Source: Diphasiastrum complanatum (taxonomy: Eukaryota > Streptophyta > Lycopodiopsida > Lycopodiales > Lycopodiaceae). Taken from it: 64,000 bases of DNA. Shown one piece after another: positions 39,791-51,506 of the stretch. Each line of letters starts with the position of its first letter. The first letter of the stretch is position 1. A program made the translations under genes and the position numbers. The notes below the pieces were generated by a model. The model was not told the origin of the DNA. It ran no database searches and worked only from the letters and a program-made list of their open reading frames with translations. The DNA lies in NCBI GenBank assembly GCA_029204225.1, contig CM055097.1, forward strand, positions 30,161,785-30,225,784, in the 5' to 3' direction.

Positions 39791-41430
39791 CACCATATCC
39801 ATGATAAGATCTCTTTGGTAGAGATATCTTGCCAATGCCTTTGAAGAGTGCTCCACCAATATGCCACTAGTATCATGGGCTTCCTCCATGCTTGATGATG
39901 ATCTTTGCCTTGAAAGTTCCACTTGCATGATGGATGCACCATAAATAGAGAAATTTGAGGCTTCCAAGCCTCATAAGGATCATGGAGATCAAGATCATAA
40001 GATGTGAAACAATGATGATTATCAAGATTATGCTTTCTAGCTTGACTAGTCCACATACAATGAACTATATCCATGATGGATCTAATCTTGATATCAAAGA
40101 CTATCTTGATCTTTTTTAGGCTAGTTACTCTCTCAAGGATGTAAGTGTCCACTTTGGATGCTTCACTTAATCTCAAGAGGAGTTTACAATTTGCCTCAAA
40201 ACATGTGAAAACATGATTTTCAAAAAAGTGAGTACCAAGCTCAATCTTGTTCTTACTACAACCAAGAGCATACTTTTGAAAATACAATATCTTGCTTTCA
40301 AAAAGTATTGGAAACACATCTAAGTCAATAATGACAAGAAACATGTCCATACCATAAGCATCATACAAAACTAGTATAGCTTTTCTTGAACTTTGAGATC
40401 CAAAAAATTCAATGAAGCAAGATAGCATTTCAAGCAAAGGAAGAGAAGCATATATGAATGTGTTGTAGTAGATACAACATGAAAGATGCCCCTCTTTGCC
40501 ATGTAAGGTGAGCCATAAAGACTCGGCCATGCATCTTGAAGATCTTCTTGAAATCATATGAAGAAGAAACTCCTCCTCACACATTGGCCCCATCATAACT
40601 TGAATACCTTCAAAAAGGATAACTTGTGATGCTTCTTGAGAAGCCTTGATCTCGGCCACTTCCAAGATTGAATCTTCATGCAATATGACATCTCTATTCA
40701 CGATCACATTTGAAATAGAGAGTGTAAAGACACTAAAGGCCTCCTTGATGGATGAGTATCCAATCATGATCCATGAGCTTGGATAATCCTTCCTTCTTGT
40801 TTCCAAGGGAATATGTGCAAAGCAAGCACTACCAAGTTCACTAAGGTGATCAACCTTAGGCTTCATCTTGAATAAAACTTCATATGGTGCTATTCCTTCA
40901 AGAGCTCCAATACTCCTCAAAGCTTTGATCTTCAATGAGAATTTCTTCTCAACATATGCTTTGAATAATAAGGAATAATCATACACCATAATACTTGAAG
41001 AGAGAAGATATGTGCATCCTGTGTAATCCTCCTCCTTTGAGATATTGGAAATATAAGAAACATCAAGAGAGTTTGCACTCTCACTTGGATCCAATTTGTA
41101 GATGCCTTCAAATCTTGATCCATATGCAAGGATCTCACCATCCTTCTTAATCACACAATTGTCAATATTGAAATTGACATCAAAGCCACTATCAAGAAGT
41201 TGGCCAACACTTAAGATGTTCTTTGTAAGCTTTGGGACAAAAAGAACATTGTTGAGAAAGAGATCTTTAGAAGATGCAAGCTTCAAGGGAATAATCCCTA
41301 CTCCTTCAATATTGCACTCATGCTTACTTGCAAAGTATATGGTCTTCTTGACTCCATCATAAGGCATAATAGATGAAAAAAAGTGCTTGGAGCCACACAT
41401 ATGTGAAGATGCTCCACTATCAATATACAT
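39790..41430 (-). CDS. Copia C pol-derived chimeric ORF, 546 codons
   Basis: This is the longest open frame in the window. Residues 1-110 are a copia protease: the catalytic DSGASSHMCG near residue 4, then NNVLFVPKLTKNILSVGQLLDSGFDV. Residues about 150-260 are an integrase reduced by internal deletion (YSLLFKAYVEKKFSLKIKALRS joined to GIAPYEVLFKMKPKVDHL and WIMIGYSSIKEAF). Residues about 264-546 match nothing I recognise; they are rich in Leu, Ile, Phe and Cys (ILVLYDAYGMDMFLVIIDLD, FEANCKLLLRLSEASKVD). No stop interrupts this part over 850 bp. It could encode a non-autonomous element protein or be a chance open frame over captured DNA. The frame begins in mid-pol, so a start by fusion with gag is likely. 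Confidence 0.6.
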   Translation of the reverse strand: MYIDSGASSHMCGSKHFFSSIMPYDGVKKTIYFASKHECNIEGVGIIPLKLASSKDLFLNNVLFVPKLTKNILSVGQLLDSGFDVNFNIDNCVIKKDGEILAYGSRFEGIYKLDPSESANSLDVSYISNISKEEDYTGCTYLLSSSIMVYDYSLLFKAYVEKKFSLKIKALRSIGALEGIAPYEVLFKMKPKVDHLSELGSACFAHIPLETRRKDYPSSWIMIGYSSIKEAFSVFTLSISNVIVNRDVILHEDSILEVAEIKASQEASQVILFEGIQVMMGPMCEEEFLLHMISRRSSRCMAESLWLTLHGKEGHLSCCIYYNTFIYASLPLLEMLSCFIEFFGSQSSRKAILVLYDAYGMDMFLVIIDLDVFPILFESKILYFQKYALGCSKNKIELGTHFFENHVFTCFEANCKLLLRLSEASKVDTYILERVTSLKKIKIVFDIKIRSIMDIVHCMWTSQARKHNLDNHHCFTSYDLDLHDPYEAWKPQISLFMVHPSCKWNFQGKDHHQAWRKPMILVAYWWSTLQRHWQDISTKEILSWIW

Positions 41431-42360
41431 GAGTCATCCTTGTTGAAGGTGGAAGAGGAGAAGCTTGATGCCATAAGAGAGCCTTCTCCATCACTTGCAA
41501 TATAGTCTTCTTTCTCATTGGTGATGTTGGCTTGATTGAGTTGATTCTTCTTCTTGAAGCAATTGGTGGCATAATGGCCTTTCTTGCCACAATAAAAGCA
41601 CTTGATCATCTTCTTCTTGAGATTTGAATTAGAAGCATGAGAGGTATCCTCCTCCTCTCCATCTTTGTCTTTAGCTTTGTCATTAGAGAAGTGATGGTGT
41701 TGCTTCTTACTCCTCTCTTTGTGCTTGGCAAATAGAACTTTGCCATCATCATGATTGAGTGATAGCTTGTCCATCCTCAATAGTTTGTACTCTTGTCTTG
41801 ATTCTTCAGAAATAAGCACACTTTGAAGGGCCTCCAAACTTGGTAGCTCCTCCTTAATAGCATAGGATTGGACAAGGTTGTCATATTCATCTCTCAAGCC
41901 ATTGAGAATGACTTGGACTAGCTCACTTTGATTGATTGAGTCACCAATACATGCAAGCTCCCTATGAATATCCTTGACTCTCAAAACATAATTAGATGCA
42001 CTCTCATCACTCTTTTGACTACTTTGGAATATTTGATTTCTAAGAGTGAGGAGCCTAGAGGTGTTCAGCCTCATAGATGGACTTGAGACAATCCCAAGCT
42101 TCCTTGGATGTAGAACAATCACCAATCTCCCTCAATATCTCATTAGAGACATTCATCTTAATGTAGTGGAGAGCCATCCTAGCTCTCTTCTTGTATTTTT
42201 GTACTTCTTGAAGGACTTGAGGCTCCTCCTCAATCCCAAGTACAATGTCCATCACATCTTGGAGTATCAAGATGGACTCCATCCTCAACTTCCATATTGA
42301 ATAATTGGAAGTAGACAATCTCTCACTTGGTTGCAACAAGTACGAACTCATTGAAGTCAT
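41431..42360 (-). pseudogene. gag: Copia C gag with zinc knuckle, one frameshift
   Basis: The start is MTSMSSYLLQPSERLSTSNY at 42360. The copia gag (UBN2-type) core follows: YSIWKLRMESILIL, ARMALHYIKMNVSNEIL, then after a frame change near 42090 RLLTLRNQIFQ, VLRVKDIHRELACIG and LVQVILNGLRDEYDNLV. The knuckle is CFYCGKKGHYATNC (about 41600-41560). Gag packages the RNA. Another frame change near 41430 separates it from the protease. Confidence 0.85.
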
Positions 42361-43100
42361 GTAAAGTGGAGATAAATAAAAGTGATGAATTTTTTTTTTT
42401 GCTTCTCTCTCACTATAGGATCCAATAATGGTGTGCTACCATCTCCTATGCAAGATCTTGCAACAAACTGTGAGATGATTCTCACTAGCTATCTCAATCT
42501 CTCCAAAACTAGATCTACTTCACATCAAATGATGGAGTATGGGCAAAGTTAGGATAAAACACTCTTAGCACGTGTGAAATACACTAAGAAACCAAATTTG
42601 ACTCAAATACAATGATATTTCATGAAACAAAATGGCTAAGATCTCAAAACAGTGCCTAGATCACATATAGATGAGATTGGTAAGCATTCAACTGTGATTT
42701 TGGATCAAACAAGCAACCTTTTGACCAAACCAAATGTGTCCACCCAGGTCTAGGTGCCCTACCTAACCCTCTTCAAAAGCTTATAACTTTTGATTGGCTC
42801 AACCAAATGGAATGAAACTGATTGCATCAGAAACTAGACAAAAATAGCTTCAAAACAAGCTATCTAGCAAGATTTTTGGATCAAACATGAAAGAGAACTC
42901 CCAAACTGAAATTGGATGTTCCTCACACGTGTCTGAGCACCTGATTCCATATTGTACCCGGTCAGACCCAATCAATGTCCTTTTGATCTCTTTTGATCCA
43001 AAATTGAACAAGATAGCTAGGAAAATGGGCCTTGACAATTTCTAGCTCAAGATTAATGAATAGTTTTCACTCAAATGGATCAAAATGCATGGTAACCTTA

Positions 43101-43117
43101 GGTAGGCTCTGATACCA
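43101..43117 (-). other. Primer binding site of copia C
   Basis: The minus strand reads TGGTATCAGAGCC directly after the LTR end TTCAACA; the exact plant initiator tRNA-Met site. Confidence 0.88.
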
Positions 43118-43960
43118 TGTTGAATTTCACACGTGTGGACTGTCCACAACATGTACTTGTGATCTCCTAAGGTGTGTAGATGCACCAAGATCAAGACTAG
43201 ATTGAGATTCAAGATCTATCTTTGATTCTAGGGCAAAAACACACTACTACATGCATTCAATCACTTCCAACTCTCACTCACACGTGTGGAAAGTGTTCCA
43301 AAAGTATTCTAAGTAAAAACAAGCTGCTCTCCTCGGGTAGAGAGAGAAAAACCATCATGAGCTCTCGGGTAGAGAGAGAAAGCTAGAAATTCAATGACAC
43401 TCAAAATCCACTCAATCTCAAAATCAATTAGATCCAAAAGGAGGAGTACAATGATACTAATAGATTCATGAGCTACCACTATGCTTAACTATGATTGGAT
43501 CACACTTTGCCACCTCTTAATCCTATTGGACCATTGATCCATGCACTTCTAAATTCTATTGGACTATATTCAAGCACACCTCAATTTTCTATTGGACCTC
43601 ACAAGGTTCCACCTCTAAATCCTATTGGACCTCTTAAGCTTCATCAAACAAAAGCATGACACTTGTCTACACTCTAATTGGCACAAGTTTGGCTCTATTT
43701 TGGCTCAATATTGGCATCACAAGTGGAAATGGATAATTTGCCATCTATGCCAAATTTGACCCTATCAACATCCTACACCTAAATGCTTGACTATGAAATT
43801 CTATGAGACCCCTATATCAAACATTTTGATTTACTTTACAATTCTCCACACGTGGGAACATCCTCCACACATGTGAGATTCACTTACAAACTTCTATCAT
43901 AAAAAATACCAAGCTAGATTTTTGCCAATTTCTCACACTTGTGACCAATAATACTCAACT
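43118..43960 (-). repeat. 5' LTR of copia C
   Basis: The inner end is exact (43118, TTCAACA on the minus strand). The outer end, near 43960, is estimated from a TTGAGTATTATTGG start. It contains several CACACGTG words and two copies of a CTCTCTCTACCCGAG motif (43340-43380, minus strand) shared with the LTR at 61679-62558. Confidence 0.7.
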
Positions 43961-43984
43961 GATTTCTTTAATAAACTTGTTAAG

Positions 43985-44890
43985 AGAGCTTACATGTTTT
44001 CTTCTCAGGTACTATAACTATTGGTGATACCCATTCACTACCTAGAACACGATATATGATACCCGCTCTAAGGCATCTATCTAATTCATCTTTTACTAAC
44101 AAAGAATACTTTGGGTTTAACCTATCTTGTCTCTGTCTAACATGTATTGCTCCCTAAATGAGATCTATTCTATGTTCTCCCCATTTAACTGGTATTCATG
44201 TTAAATCGTCCATCGACCAAGCAAATACATTTTGGTATTTCTAAAGAAGTAGTATGTATTCTTCATGCTCTTGGTCTGATTGGTGTTTATATAGATTCAA
44301 AATTTTACCTTTACTAATTTCTATTTCTATAAAATCATTCTTGTCAACCATTCCCTCAGTCAAGCTTGCTCTGGTTCCACCCAGAACTTCCCTTGACTCG
44401 GATGTTGTTGGTAGTTCCCTTTCCTCTTCCTCATCAATCTCATAGCATTCTATGAATTGATCCAGGATTCAGTAAGTCCTCCCACCTCCTCACCCCATCT
44501 TATAAGGTGACCCCCTATTGGACTGGATGTGAGAATGTCTGGAAAAAATATCTGTTTGGTGGACTAATTTATAATAGCATCTGCTTGATATAACCATGGT
44601 CTTCCAAATAATATTGAATACGGTGGTGTATCTAATGGGTTTATGACAAAGAAATTCATGACGAACGTCTCTGTCTCTATAATTACGCTAACACCTCTCA
44701 GCTCTCCTACTTGTATGCATTTAGATGTATCTGCTAAATGGATTTGATGGTGAATAGTAGGCTGAATCTGGTTTTCTAATACTAACTCCTTAACCATCGT
44801 CTCGGTCATTAAATTAATAATAGATCCCGAGTCTAGTAGTATTCTATCAATAGTATGGCCACTTATAATGGCACTGGTCTGGGACTCCAC
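43985..44890 (-). pseudogene. Gypsy C protease (second copy) and start of RT
   Basis: The frame 44890-44564 has a retropepsin core: IDRILLDSGSIINLM (active-site DSG), then IHLADTSK, GELRGVSVII, YSILFGRPWLYQADAI. Downstream the minus strand gives the gypsy RT entry: VFAWSMDDLT (about 44240), EHRIDLI, HVRQRQDRLNPKY (about 44120) and GIIYRVLGSEWVSPIVIVPEK (about 44060-44000). It breaks off next to the copia C LTR. Confidence 0.8.
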
Positions 44891-44999
44891 AATCTCCTCT
44901 ATCTACATATTCTACTCTATTGGTATATGCAGGTATGAACAATGTGACAAACCCTCTCCCCATTCTCAATCCTTACAGACTAAATTCCTTCGTCCTCTG

Positions 45000-45480
45000 A
45001 AGTATAACTCGAGGAAAATGTAGGCGTCTCACCTTCATATTTGTCCTTCTCCCAAGATACCGTAATTCTTTTATGACTTTTTCCTGCTAATGTCTCCATC
45101 TGATATCTGAAGGTAATGTCCTTCTTTTTCCAGTGAGTTATGACATCGGCTTGGTAGAGCCGTGGTCGTCCTAATAATACTTATACGATGACTCTCTTCT
45201 AGTCTTTAATATAATAAAGTCCATTGGAAACTTATGGTCTCCATCCAATATATACTGTAACTTGAGACAATTCCCCTATTGGTGATCTTCTAGTTGCATC
45301 AGCTAATTTCAAATGTCTTAATGTGGGTGCTATTCTATGGTGAATGCCTACTATTTCTTCAATCATTATGTTTACACTAGATCTGGAATCTATAGGCACA
45401 CTATCTAAAATTCAGCCATTGATTACGATCTGAATCTTAAGTTGACCTTCGTCACCATTGACTAGCGACAACTTAGTTTT
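45000..45480 (-). pseudogene. Gypsy C first protease-like domain
   Basis: The minus strand near 45440-45140 reads LKIQIVINGWILDSVPIDSRSSVNIM, then LKLADATRRSPIGELSQVTVYIG and VLLGRPRLYQADVI. It mirrors the protease at 44890-44564 block for block, with DSRS in place of the active DSGS, so this copy would be inactive. It lies directly upstream in the same orientation. Confidence 0.7.
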
Positions 45481-45599
45481 TCTTTTCTTGTTCTTTTGCA
45501 AAAATTGCTTAATCTCTTTCTTATAGTACTGATTGTCCTCTAATAATTGTTTAAAAGTTAAATAAGATAAACATCAGTGGATGAATGATCAGATGTTAT

Positions 45600-46312
45600 T
45601 TTTAAGAAAAATCTAAAAAAAAATTCATAACAAAAACAATTGGATGAAGGTCCATCTCCCCTCTCAAAAAAATTCAATGTAAAATTGTTTTTTTAACAAG
45701 AATTTATTATTTCTCAAATAGACTTTATGTCTAAGAAAAACCATTAAAAATCAATTTGTGAAAAACCGAATTTGGATTCTGGTCTAGCGGATGGACAATC
45801 CCTAAAAAATTTCAAATCCGAAAAATCCCGAAAAAAAATCTCGAAACACTCTAAATACCTCAAAAAATTCCAAATAAATCCGAAAATCCAGAAAACGTCG
45901 AATAAATCTAGAAAATCACGAAAAAAAATCGATAACGTGGAAAACCATCCTTGCGGCTTCCTCCATATTTTTTTTTCAAAAAAAAAAACATCCCGAAAAT
46001 TACGAGAAAAATCGCAAATAAATTTCGAAAAATCTCAAAAATCACGAGGATCCGCGAAGATCTCGAAAATCATGAAATCCGCGAAGGTCACGAAGATTAG
46101 AAAAATCCGCGAAGATCCTGAAAACAAATTAAAAATTCTAGAGGAAGCCATTCGCCACGACGGATGGCTTCCCTAAAATCCTCCAAAATAAAATCTGAAA
46201 TTTTTTTTCAAAAATCAAAGAAAATCCACGAAAAAATCCCAAAAATAAAATATGCGAAAATCCAGTAAAATCCCCAAAAAGTTTGGAGGAAGCCATCCAC
46301 CGCGGCGGATGG
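45600..46312. repeat. A-rich block of CGAAAAATC-type words with palindromes
   Basis: Short words CGAAAAATC, TCACGAAAA and TCCGCGAAGATC recur in loose tandem. GGAAGCCAT (46143-46151) pairs with ATGGCTTCC (46164-46172); CCATCC (46293-46298) and GGATGG (46307-46312) flank CCGCGG. The open frames through this block are lysine/serine-rich by composition and not taken as genes. Confidence 0.65.
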
Positions 46313-46315
46313 AAA

Positions 46316-46325
46316 CCCCCCCTCC

Positions 46326-46359
<34 letters not shown>

Positions 46360-46377
46360 CCCTCCCCCTCCCCCTCC
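46316..46377. repeat. Poly-C / (CCCCCT)n tract
   Basis: About 62 bp almost wholly C on the plus strand, ending in CCCCCT repeats; a G-run on the minus strand. The minus-strand poly-glycine frame across it is an artefact. Confidence 0.95.
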
Positions 46378-47189
46378 AATATATTGTTTCAAGGTTTTGG
46401 CATAATAAGAAGAAAATTATAGAAAACTCAAAGTTAAAAATAAATAATAAAAATTAAAAAATGAATAACAAAAATTCAAAAAAATAGAAAACAGATCTAA
46501 TAAAAATCATAAAACTACAAAACAAATATAAATATTAAAAATTAAATATAAAATTATAAAACAACTATACATATTATAATTTTTTAAATAAAAAGTTAAA
46601 CAAACATCAAAATAAGTCTAAATATAAATATTAAAGTCAAAAAACAAACTAAAAAATCTAAAAATGAATAATAAAAAGTGAAAAAACTATAACATGAATT
46701 TGAAAATTAAAAAATACATAATAAAAAGTCAAGAGAATATACAATAAATTTGAAAATTGAAAAAATAATAATCTATAAAATAAATCTACATATATATAGA
46801 GAAGTTAAAAAAATAAATTAAAAAATCTTAAAATAAAATAAAACCAATCTAGAAATTGCAAAATGAATATTAAAAAATAAAAAAAACTATATAATAAATA
46901 TATATATACTCATCATCCCTTCATTTATTCTACATTATTAAAAAGAAAAAAGAAGAAAAACATAAATATATTGTCAAATTCTTGAAAATACAAAAATCTC
47001 AAAAAAATAACCTAAAAATAAAAAAAACAAAATATAATAAAAATTTAAAATAAAACTTAAAAACAAAACAAACTCAAAATTAAAAATAAATAATAATAAT
47101 TTTTTAAATCTATAATTTAAATCTAAAAATTAAATGAATAATAAAAGTTGAAAAAATATTATATATATATATGTATATAAATAAAGGGT
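46378..47189. repeat. AT-rich low-complexity block
   Basis: Nearly only A and T with words AAAATTAAAAA and ATAATAAAAA, and short (TA)n near 47160. No coding potential. Confidence 0.8.
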
Positions 47190-47530
47190 CTTAAAGCGCC
47201 AAAGACAAAGGGCTCAAGGACTAGGACCGAAAGACTAAGGGTGATGAGTGAAGGACCAAGGGCTAATGACTAAGGGCCTTAGGGCTAGGACTAAGGGTCA
47301 CGGGGTAAGGACCACCGCCAATGACCAAGGACCAAGAGCCATCGGCCAAGGGATAAGGGCTAGGCCCAAGGGCCTAGCCAAGGGCGAGGGCCGAGGGCCG
47401 AGGGTTAAGACTAAGGGCAAGGTTTAAGGGCCAAGGGCTAAGGTTAAGAGCCAAGGGATAAGGGCCTAGTGCCAAGGCTGACGCTCAAGGGTAAGGGCTA
47501 ATGCACGAGGGCTAAGGGCTAAGGTCTTCA
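47190..47530. repeat. Degenerate AAGGGCY/AAGGACY minisatellite
   Basis: About 340 bp of loosely tandem 6-9 bp units such as CTAAGGG, CCAAGGG and GACTAAGGGC. It is purine-rich on the plus strand and ends abruptly at the RNase H end of copia D. Confidence 0.8.
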
Positions 47531-50500
47531 GGGCTTTGGTGAGCAACCATGTCTTTCGTTCCGATGAAGGTGGTCTACAACATCTTCTTTTCAATTAGAT
47601 CCCTGATCAAGTGATACTTGATCACAATGTGCTTTGTTCACGAATGAAACACATGATCTTTTGTCAGATGTATTGTAGAGGTGTTATCCATCTACAAGAC
47701 CAGAGGCTCGTTTTCTGTTTCGTCCAATTCGTTCAAGAACTGCCTTAGCCAGATTATCTCGTTGGCCATCTTTGCTGCTGCAATGTACTCTGCTTCGTAG
47801 GATGACTGGGCCACAATGGTCTGCTTCTTGCTGACCCAAAGAACTACTGCTCCTGATGAGATGGTGCATCCTCCTGAGATGCTTTTACAATGTCCTTGAG
47901 AGATGCCCAGCTAGCATCGTTGTAGGAAAGTATCATGAAACCTGCATCACGACAATAATACAACCCGTAATCTCTCGTTAATTGGAGATATTGCAAAATG
48001 CATTTTGCAATCTTCCAATGTGTCGAGCCTAAATTCATGCAGAATTGGCTCATCCTGAATACTACATAAGCAATATCAGGGTGCGTTTTGTCGACAAGGT
48101 ACATCAGTGATCCTATCAGCTTCATGTAAGGTGTTAGTTGCATCTGTTCTCTCTAGACTTCCTCAGTCCTCGAACAATCATCATTTGTCAGGACCGTCCC
48201 TGTGAGCATTGGAGTATTTGCTCCTTTGCAGTTCAGCATCCCAAAGTCCTATAGGATCTTCTGGGTGTATTTGGACTGATGAAGGTATAACTTACCTCCC
48301 TCATAGTCCCTTTCAATTTGCAATCCTAGGTAACACCTGGCTTCTCCCAGATCCACAATCTTACTTCTGTGCATTCTGCATGCATAGTCAGGAAGTGAAT
48401 TTGAGACGTATCCTGGGGGTTGATCCATATAGACCTCTTCGTCTAGTTCGCCATGCAAGAAGGCTGTCTTCTCATCCACAATGTGAATCCTTAGACTATA
48501 AGCTATAGCATATGCAAATAACAGATATAGGGACGAATGTTTGACAACAGGAGAGAAGGTTTTAGAGTAGTCAATATCACATCTTTGAGAGAATATCTTC
48601 GCTACCAGTCTTGCCTTGTATTTCGTGACATTCCCATTTGGTCCATATTTGAGCTTGAAAATCCATTTGCATTTGACAGTCTTGCGCTTATGTGATAATG
48701 GCTCCTCATGGATTCCATCTCTTCGTTCATACTTGGATCCATCTGTCCTTTTCTGGACTTTCAATTGCCTCCTCGAAAGTCTGTGGTTCGCCATTGAATC
48801 CGCAGAACTCTTCTGATATGGAAGTTGAGCTGCCTGACACATATCTTGCTGGCGCTCTTCGTGGTCTTGTCGACCTTCTAGGAGATCCTCCTGGGACAGC
48901 AATGCCTTTGTCTTTGTCTGTTCTGCTCGGCCTTGAAGCATCTTGGTTTACAAGTACTGTAGCAGTAGGCTGCCTCTTGAATATTTCTTTTTCAGATTCA
49001 TCGCTCAAATGGGGAACGACTCAAAAATCTTCGTTTTCGTGTTCGTCCTCTGCTGCCTCTGTCATTGGCAACAGGTCATAGTACTGTCTCTCCAGAACTT
49101 TGTAGAGATCGTCATTGGCCATTGTCATGCTCTCATCAAATCTGACATCCCTCATGTTTTCACAGTGTTCGTGTTTGGCATGTTGTCGTATGATGAGTTG
49201 TTGTCGTAACCCACCAGAAATCCCTGTTCGGCTTTCTCATCAAGCTTCTAGAATATGTGCATAAGCTACACAGCCAAAGATTCTGATGTGAGACAGGTTG
49301 GGCTCTCTACCCCACCATAGCTCATGTGGTGTTGTGTGAGGAACACCAGACTTGCATGTTCTATTCTGGATGTATGTGGCTGTAGCTATTGCTTCAGTCC
49401 ACAATACCCTTGGAGCCTTTGAGTAGGCCATCATGCATCTGGCTGCTTCCATCAGGGTCCTGTTCTTTCTTTCTGCAACACCATTGTGTTGCGGTGTGTA
49501 GGCTGCAGTCCTTCTGTAAATGATGCCATGTTTGTAGAAGTTAGTGAAGCGATTTGAGATGTATTCACCACTCGATCTGTCCTGATTTGCTTAACCTTGT
49601 TGTCTGTACATCTCTCAGTCCAATTCACATATTCTGTGAATTTATCAAGTGCATCAGATTTATTCTGAATAAAATACACTTTGGCAAATTTACTATAGTC
49701 ATCAATGAAGGTTATATAATACTTTGAACCTCCTACTGAGATCACATTGAATGGTTCGCAAATGTCAGAATGCACTAATTCCAGAATCTTAGTCGTTCTA
49801 TAGGAGTCCTTAATGAATGGAGTGCGTGACATCTTGCCCTTCAAACATGCATCATAGGTGGTTGAACTGGTCGAATTTGAGATGCTGACCCCTGTTATCA
49901 CTCCATGATGCCATTGAATTCATGTGGCATAGCTTTTTGTGCCACAGACTATTTGATGAATCATCATGAGTCTGATGCATTTGACTGCAAGTAGGCATAC
50001 CTTCAGATGATATAGATTTCCTTTCCTTCTACCTTGAGCGATCGATGTACTAGTATTGGCGTCAATCACGTTGCATGCTTCATCAGAAAATGTCACACGC
50101 ATCCCTGCATCAGCTATTCTTGCTACAGAGAGCAAGTCTTGTTGTAGAGTAGGCACGAACAAAACATCTTCGAGTCGTCTGTCTCTACCGTTGGTGTTGA
50201 GCCATAGTGAACCAATACCATTCACTTGATGCTTAGATCCATCTCCAAGAGCTATGAATCTTGAAGGATCTGCACTTCTGAAATCAGATATTATTCGTGT
50301 TGATGTCACGAAGTGTGAGGTGGCTCCTGAATCTAGGATCACCTCTTGTGTGTCAGATGTTGACGCTGCACACACGTCTTCACAGATGTAGGCGGTTGAA
50401 CAGTTTCTGTTCGTTCTTTCTTCGCCCATCTTTGAGCTCTCGGGCTCCTCAACATAGGATGAACTGTTGCTGTTCTCCTATCTGTTCTGCACTGATTTGT

Positions 50501-51390
50501 TTCTCAAATTTTGGAGGCAAATTACGGCTGCATGACCCTTCTTGTGGCAATGGATACACTCAATTTTGGGACTGAGCTAGCATGTATCAACTGTATGCCC
50601 ATCTCTTTTGCATCTCACACAAGTCTTCTTGTCTGCACCTTGTTGCTTCGACCTTCCTTTGGTCTTCCAGTTGCCTTTGCTGGTCCCCTCTGCTTGCTGA
50701 TCATGATCTTGTCTCTGATTCGATTCCCTCTTAGGTTTGAACTGTTTCTTGGATTTTTTGTTGTTGCCATAGAGGGCCTGGTCAGAACCATCTTTGTGAT
50801 CAAGATGTTCTCTCGCCTCGACTTCCTCTCGAATCTCGACAATCGTCTTTTTGAGGTTCATGGTAGGATCTTTCACGAGCAGGGTTCTCGTTGTCTAGAA
50901 TGATCTGGGTAAGGCTCTCAACAGGTACGTGAGTTGCTTCTCAGTTGACACTGCATTCTCTGCTCCAGAGATATGTAGTGATAGAAACAGATCCTTCATC
51001 TTTCTTACGAAAGAAGTAAGGTCTTTCCCATCCCACTGTAGATTCATCAGCTGATCTTCCAGTATCATGATTTGACTTCTTGATTTCGTCTGAAATTACG
51101 TGAGTAGTGCATCCCACATCTCCTTAGCTTTGGAGAGTGTTGCCAGGTCAAGTGTGAGACTATCTTCGATGGAAGATGATAGCAAGGCTATTGCCTTGTC
51201 ATTTTTCTCCCTCCATTCACATAGCTCCTTGTCTGACATTGTAGTCATCTCTTCTGTGCCATCCACCCAGGGGAATAAACCTTCGCACTTGAGTATCAGT
51301 GATGTCTTAACTTTCCAGGCTAGAAAGTAAGATCCTGAAGAATCAAGTATTGTGCAGATCTTGCTCTGCATGCTGCTGATTAAAGCCATT
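47530..51390 (-). pseudogene. Copia element D gag-pol, broken, RT core deleted
   Basis: Minus-strand order: gag start (51389, MALISSMQSKICTILDSSG), zinc knuckle CVRCKRDGHTVDTC (about 50620-50577), protease with VILDSGATSHFV (about 50345) and DVLFVPTLQQDLLSVARI, integrase (49901-49240: LVHSDICEPF, SKYYITFIDDYSKF, then LWTEAIATATYIQNRT and HIRIFGCVAYAH), post-integrase, RT start (48941-48390: CKWIFKLKYGPNGN, RYKARLVAK-like KYKARLVAK, HIVDEKTAFLHGELDEEVYMDQPPGY). The frame then jumps from the RT middle to DLGEARCYLGLQIERDY, omitting the YVDD box. RNase H follows (48143-47550: LIGSLMYLVDKTHPDIAY). Frameshifts are frequent. Confidence 0.87.
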
Positions 51391-51490
51391 GCTTCTGAAG
51401 TCTGTTCCCTCGTTGATGGTTGTTTGTCTGAATGCTTGGCCTCCTGGATCTGATAGCTTCTTGGCTATGTTAGATTATGACAAGATAGGC

Positions 51491-51505
51491 GCTGCTCCGA
51501 TACCA
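51491..51505 (-). other. Primer binding site of copia D
   Basis: The minus strand reads TGGTATCGGAGCAGC, one mismatch from the initiator tRNA-Met site in the first twelve bases, next to the LTR end at 51507. Confidence 0.75.
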
Positions 51506-51506
51506 C

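Larger units (their letters stand above)
39790..43960 (-). mobile_element. Copia element C, inside gypsy C
   Basis: Minus strand: an LTR (about 43960-43118), primer site (43117-43101), leader, gag from ATG 42360, zinc knuckle, protease, collapsed integrase and then about 280 codons of unknown sequence to 39790. RT, RNase H and the 3' LTR are missing. Gypsy C pol sequence lies on both sides in the same orientation, so copia C inserted into, or recombined with, gypsy C. Confidence 0.8.

Noticed and set aside
45772..46176. Lys/Ser-rich 134-codon open frame
   Set aside because: Composition follows the repeated CGAAAAATC words; no domain.
46138..46392. Glycine-rich protein on the minus strand
   Set aside because: The glycine run is the translation of the poly-C tract; the rest is low-complexity DNA.
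47190..47530. CRISPR-like or coding repeat
   Set aside because: Units are short, irregular and without spacers; a plant nuclear minisatellite is the simpler reading.
48209..49209. Plus-strand open frames over copia D
   Set aside because: They are antisense shadows of the minus-strand copia RT and integrase.
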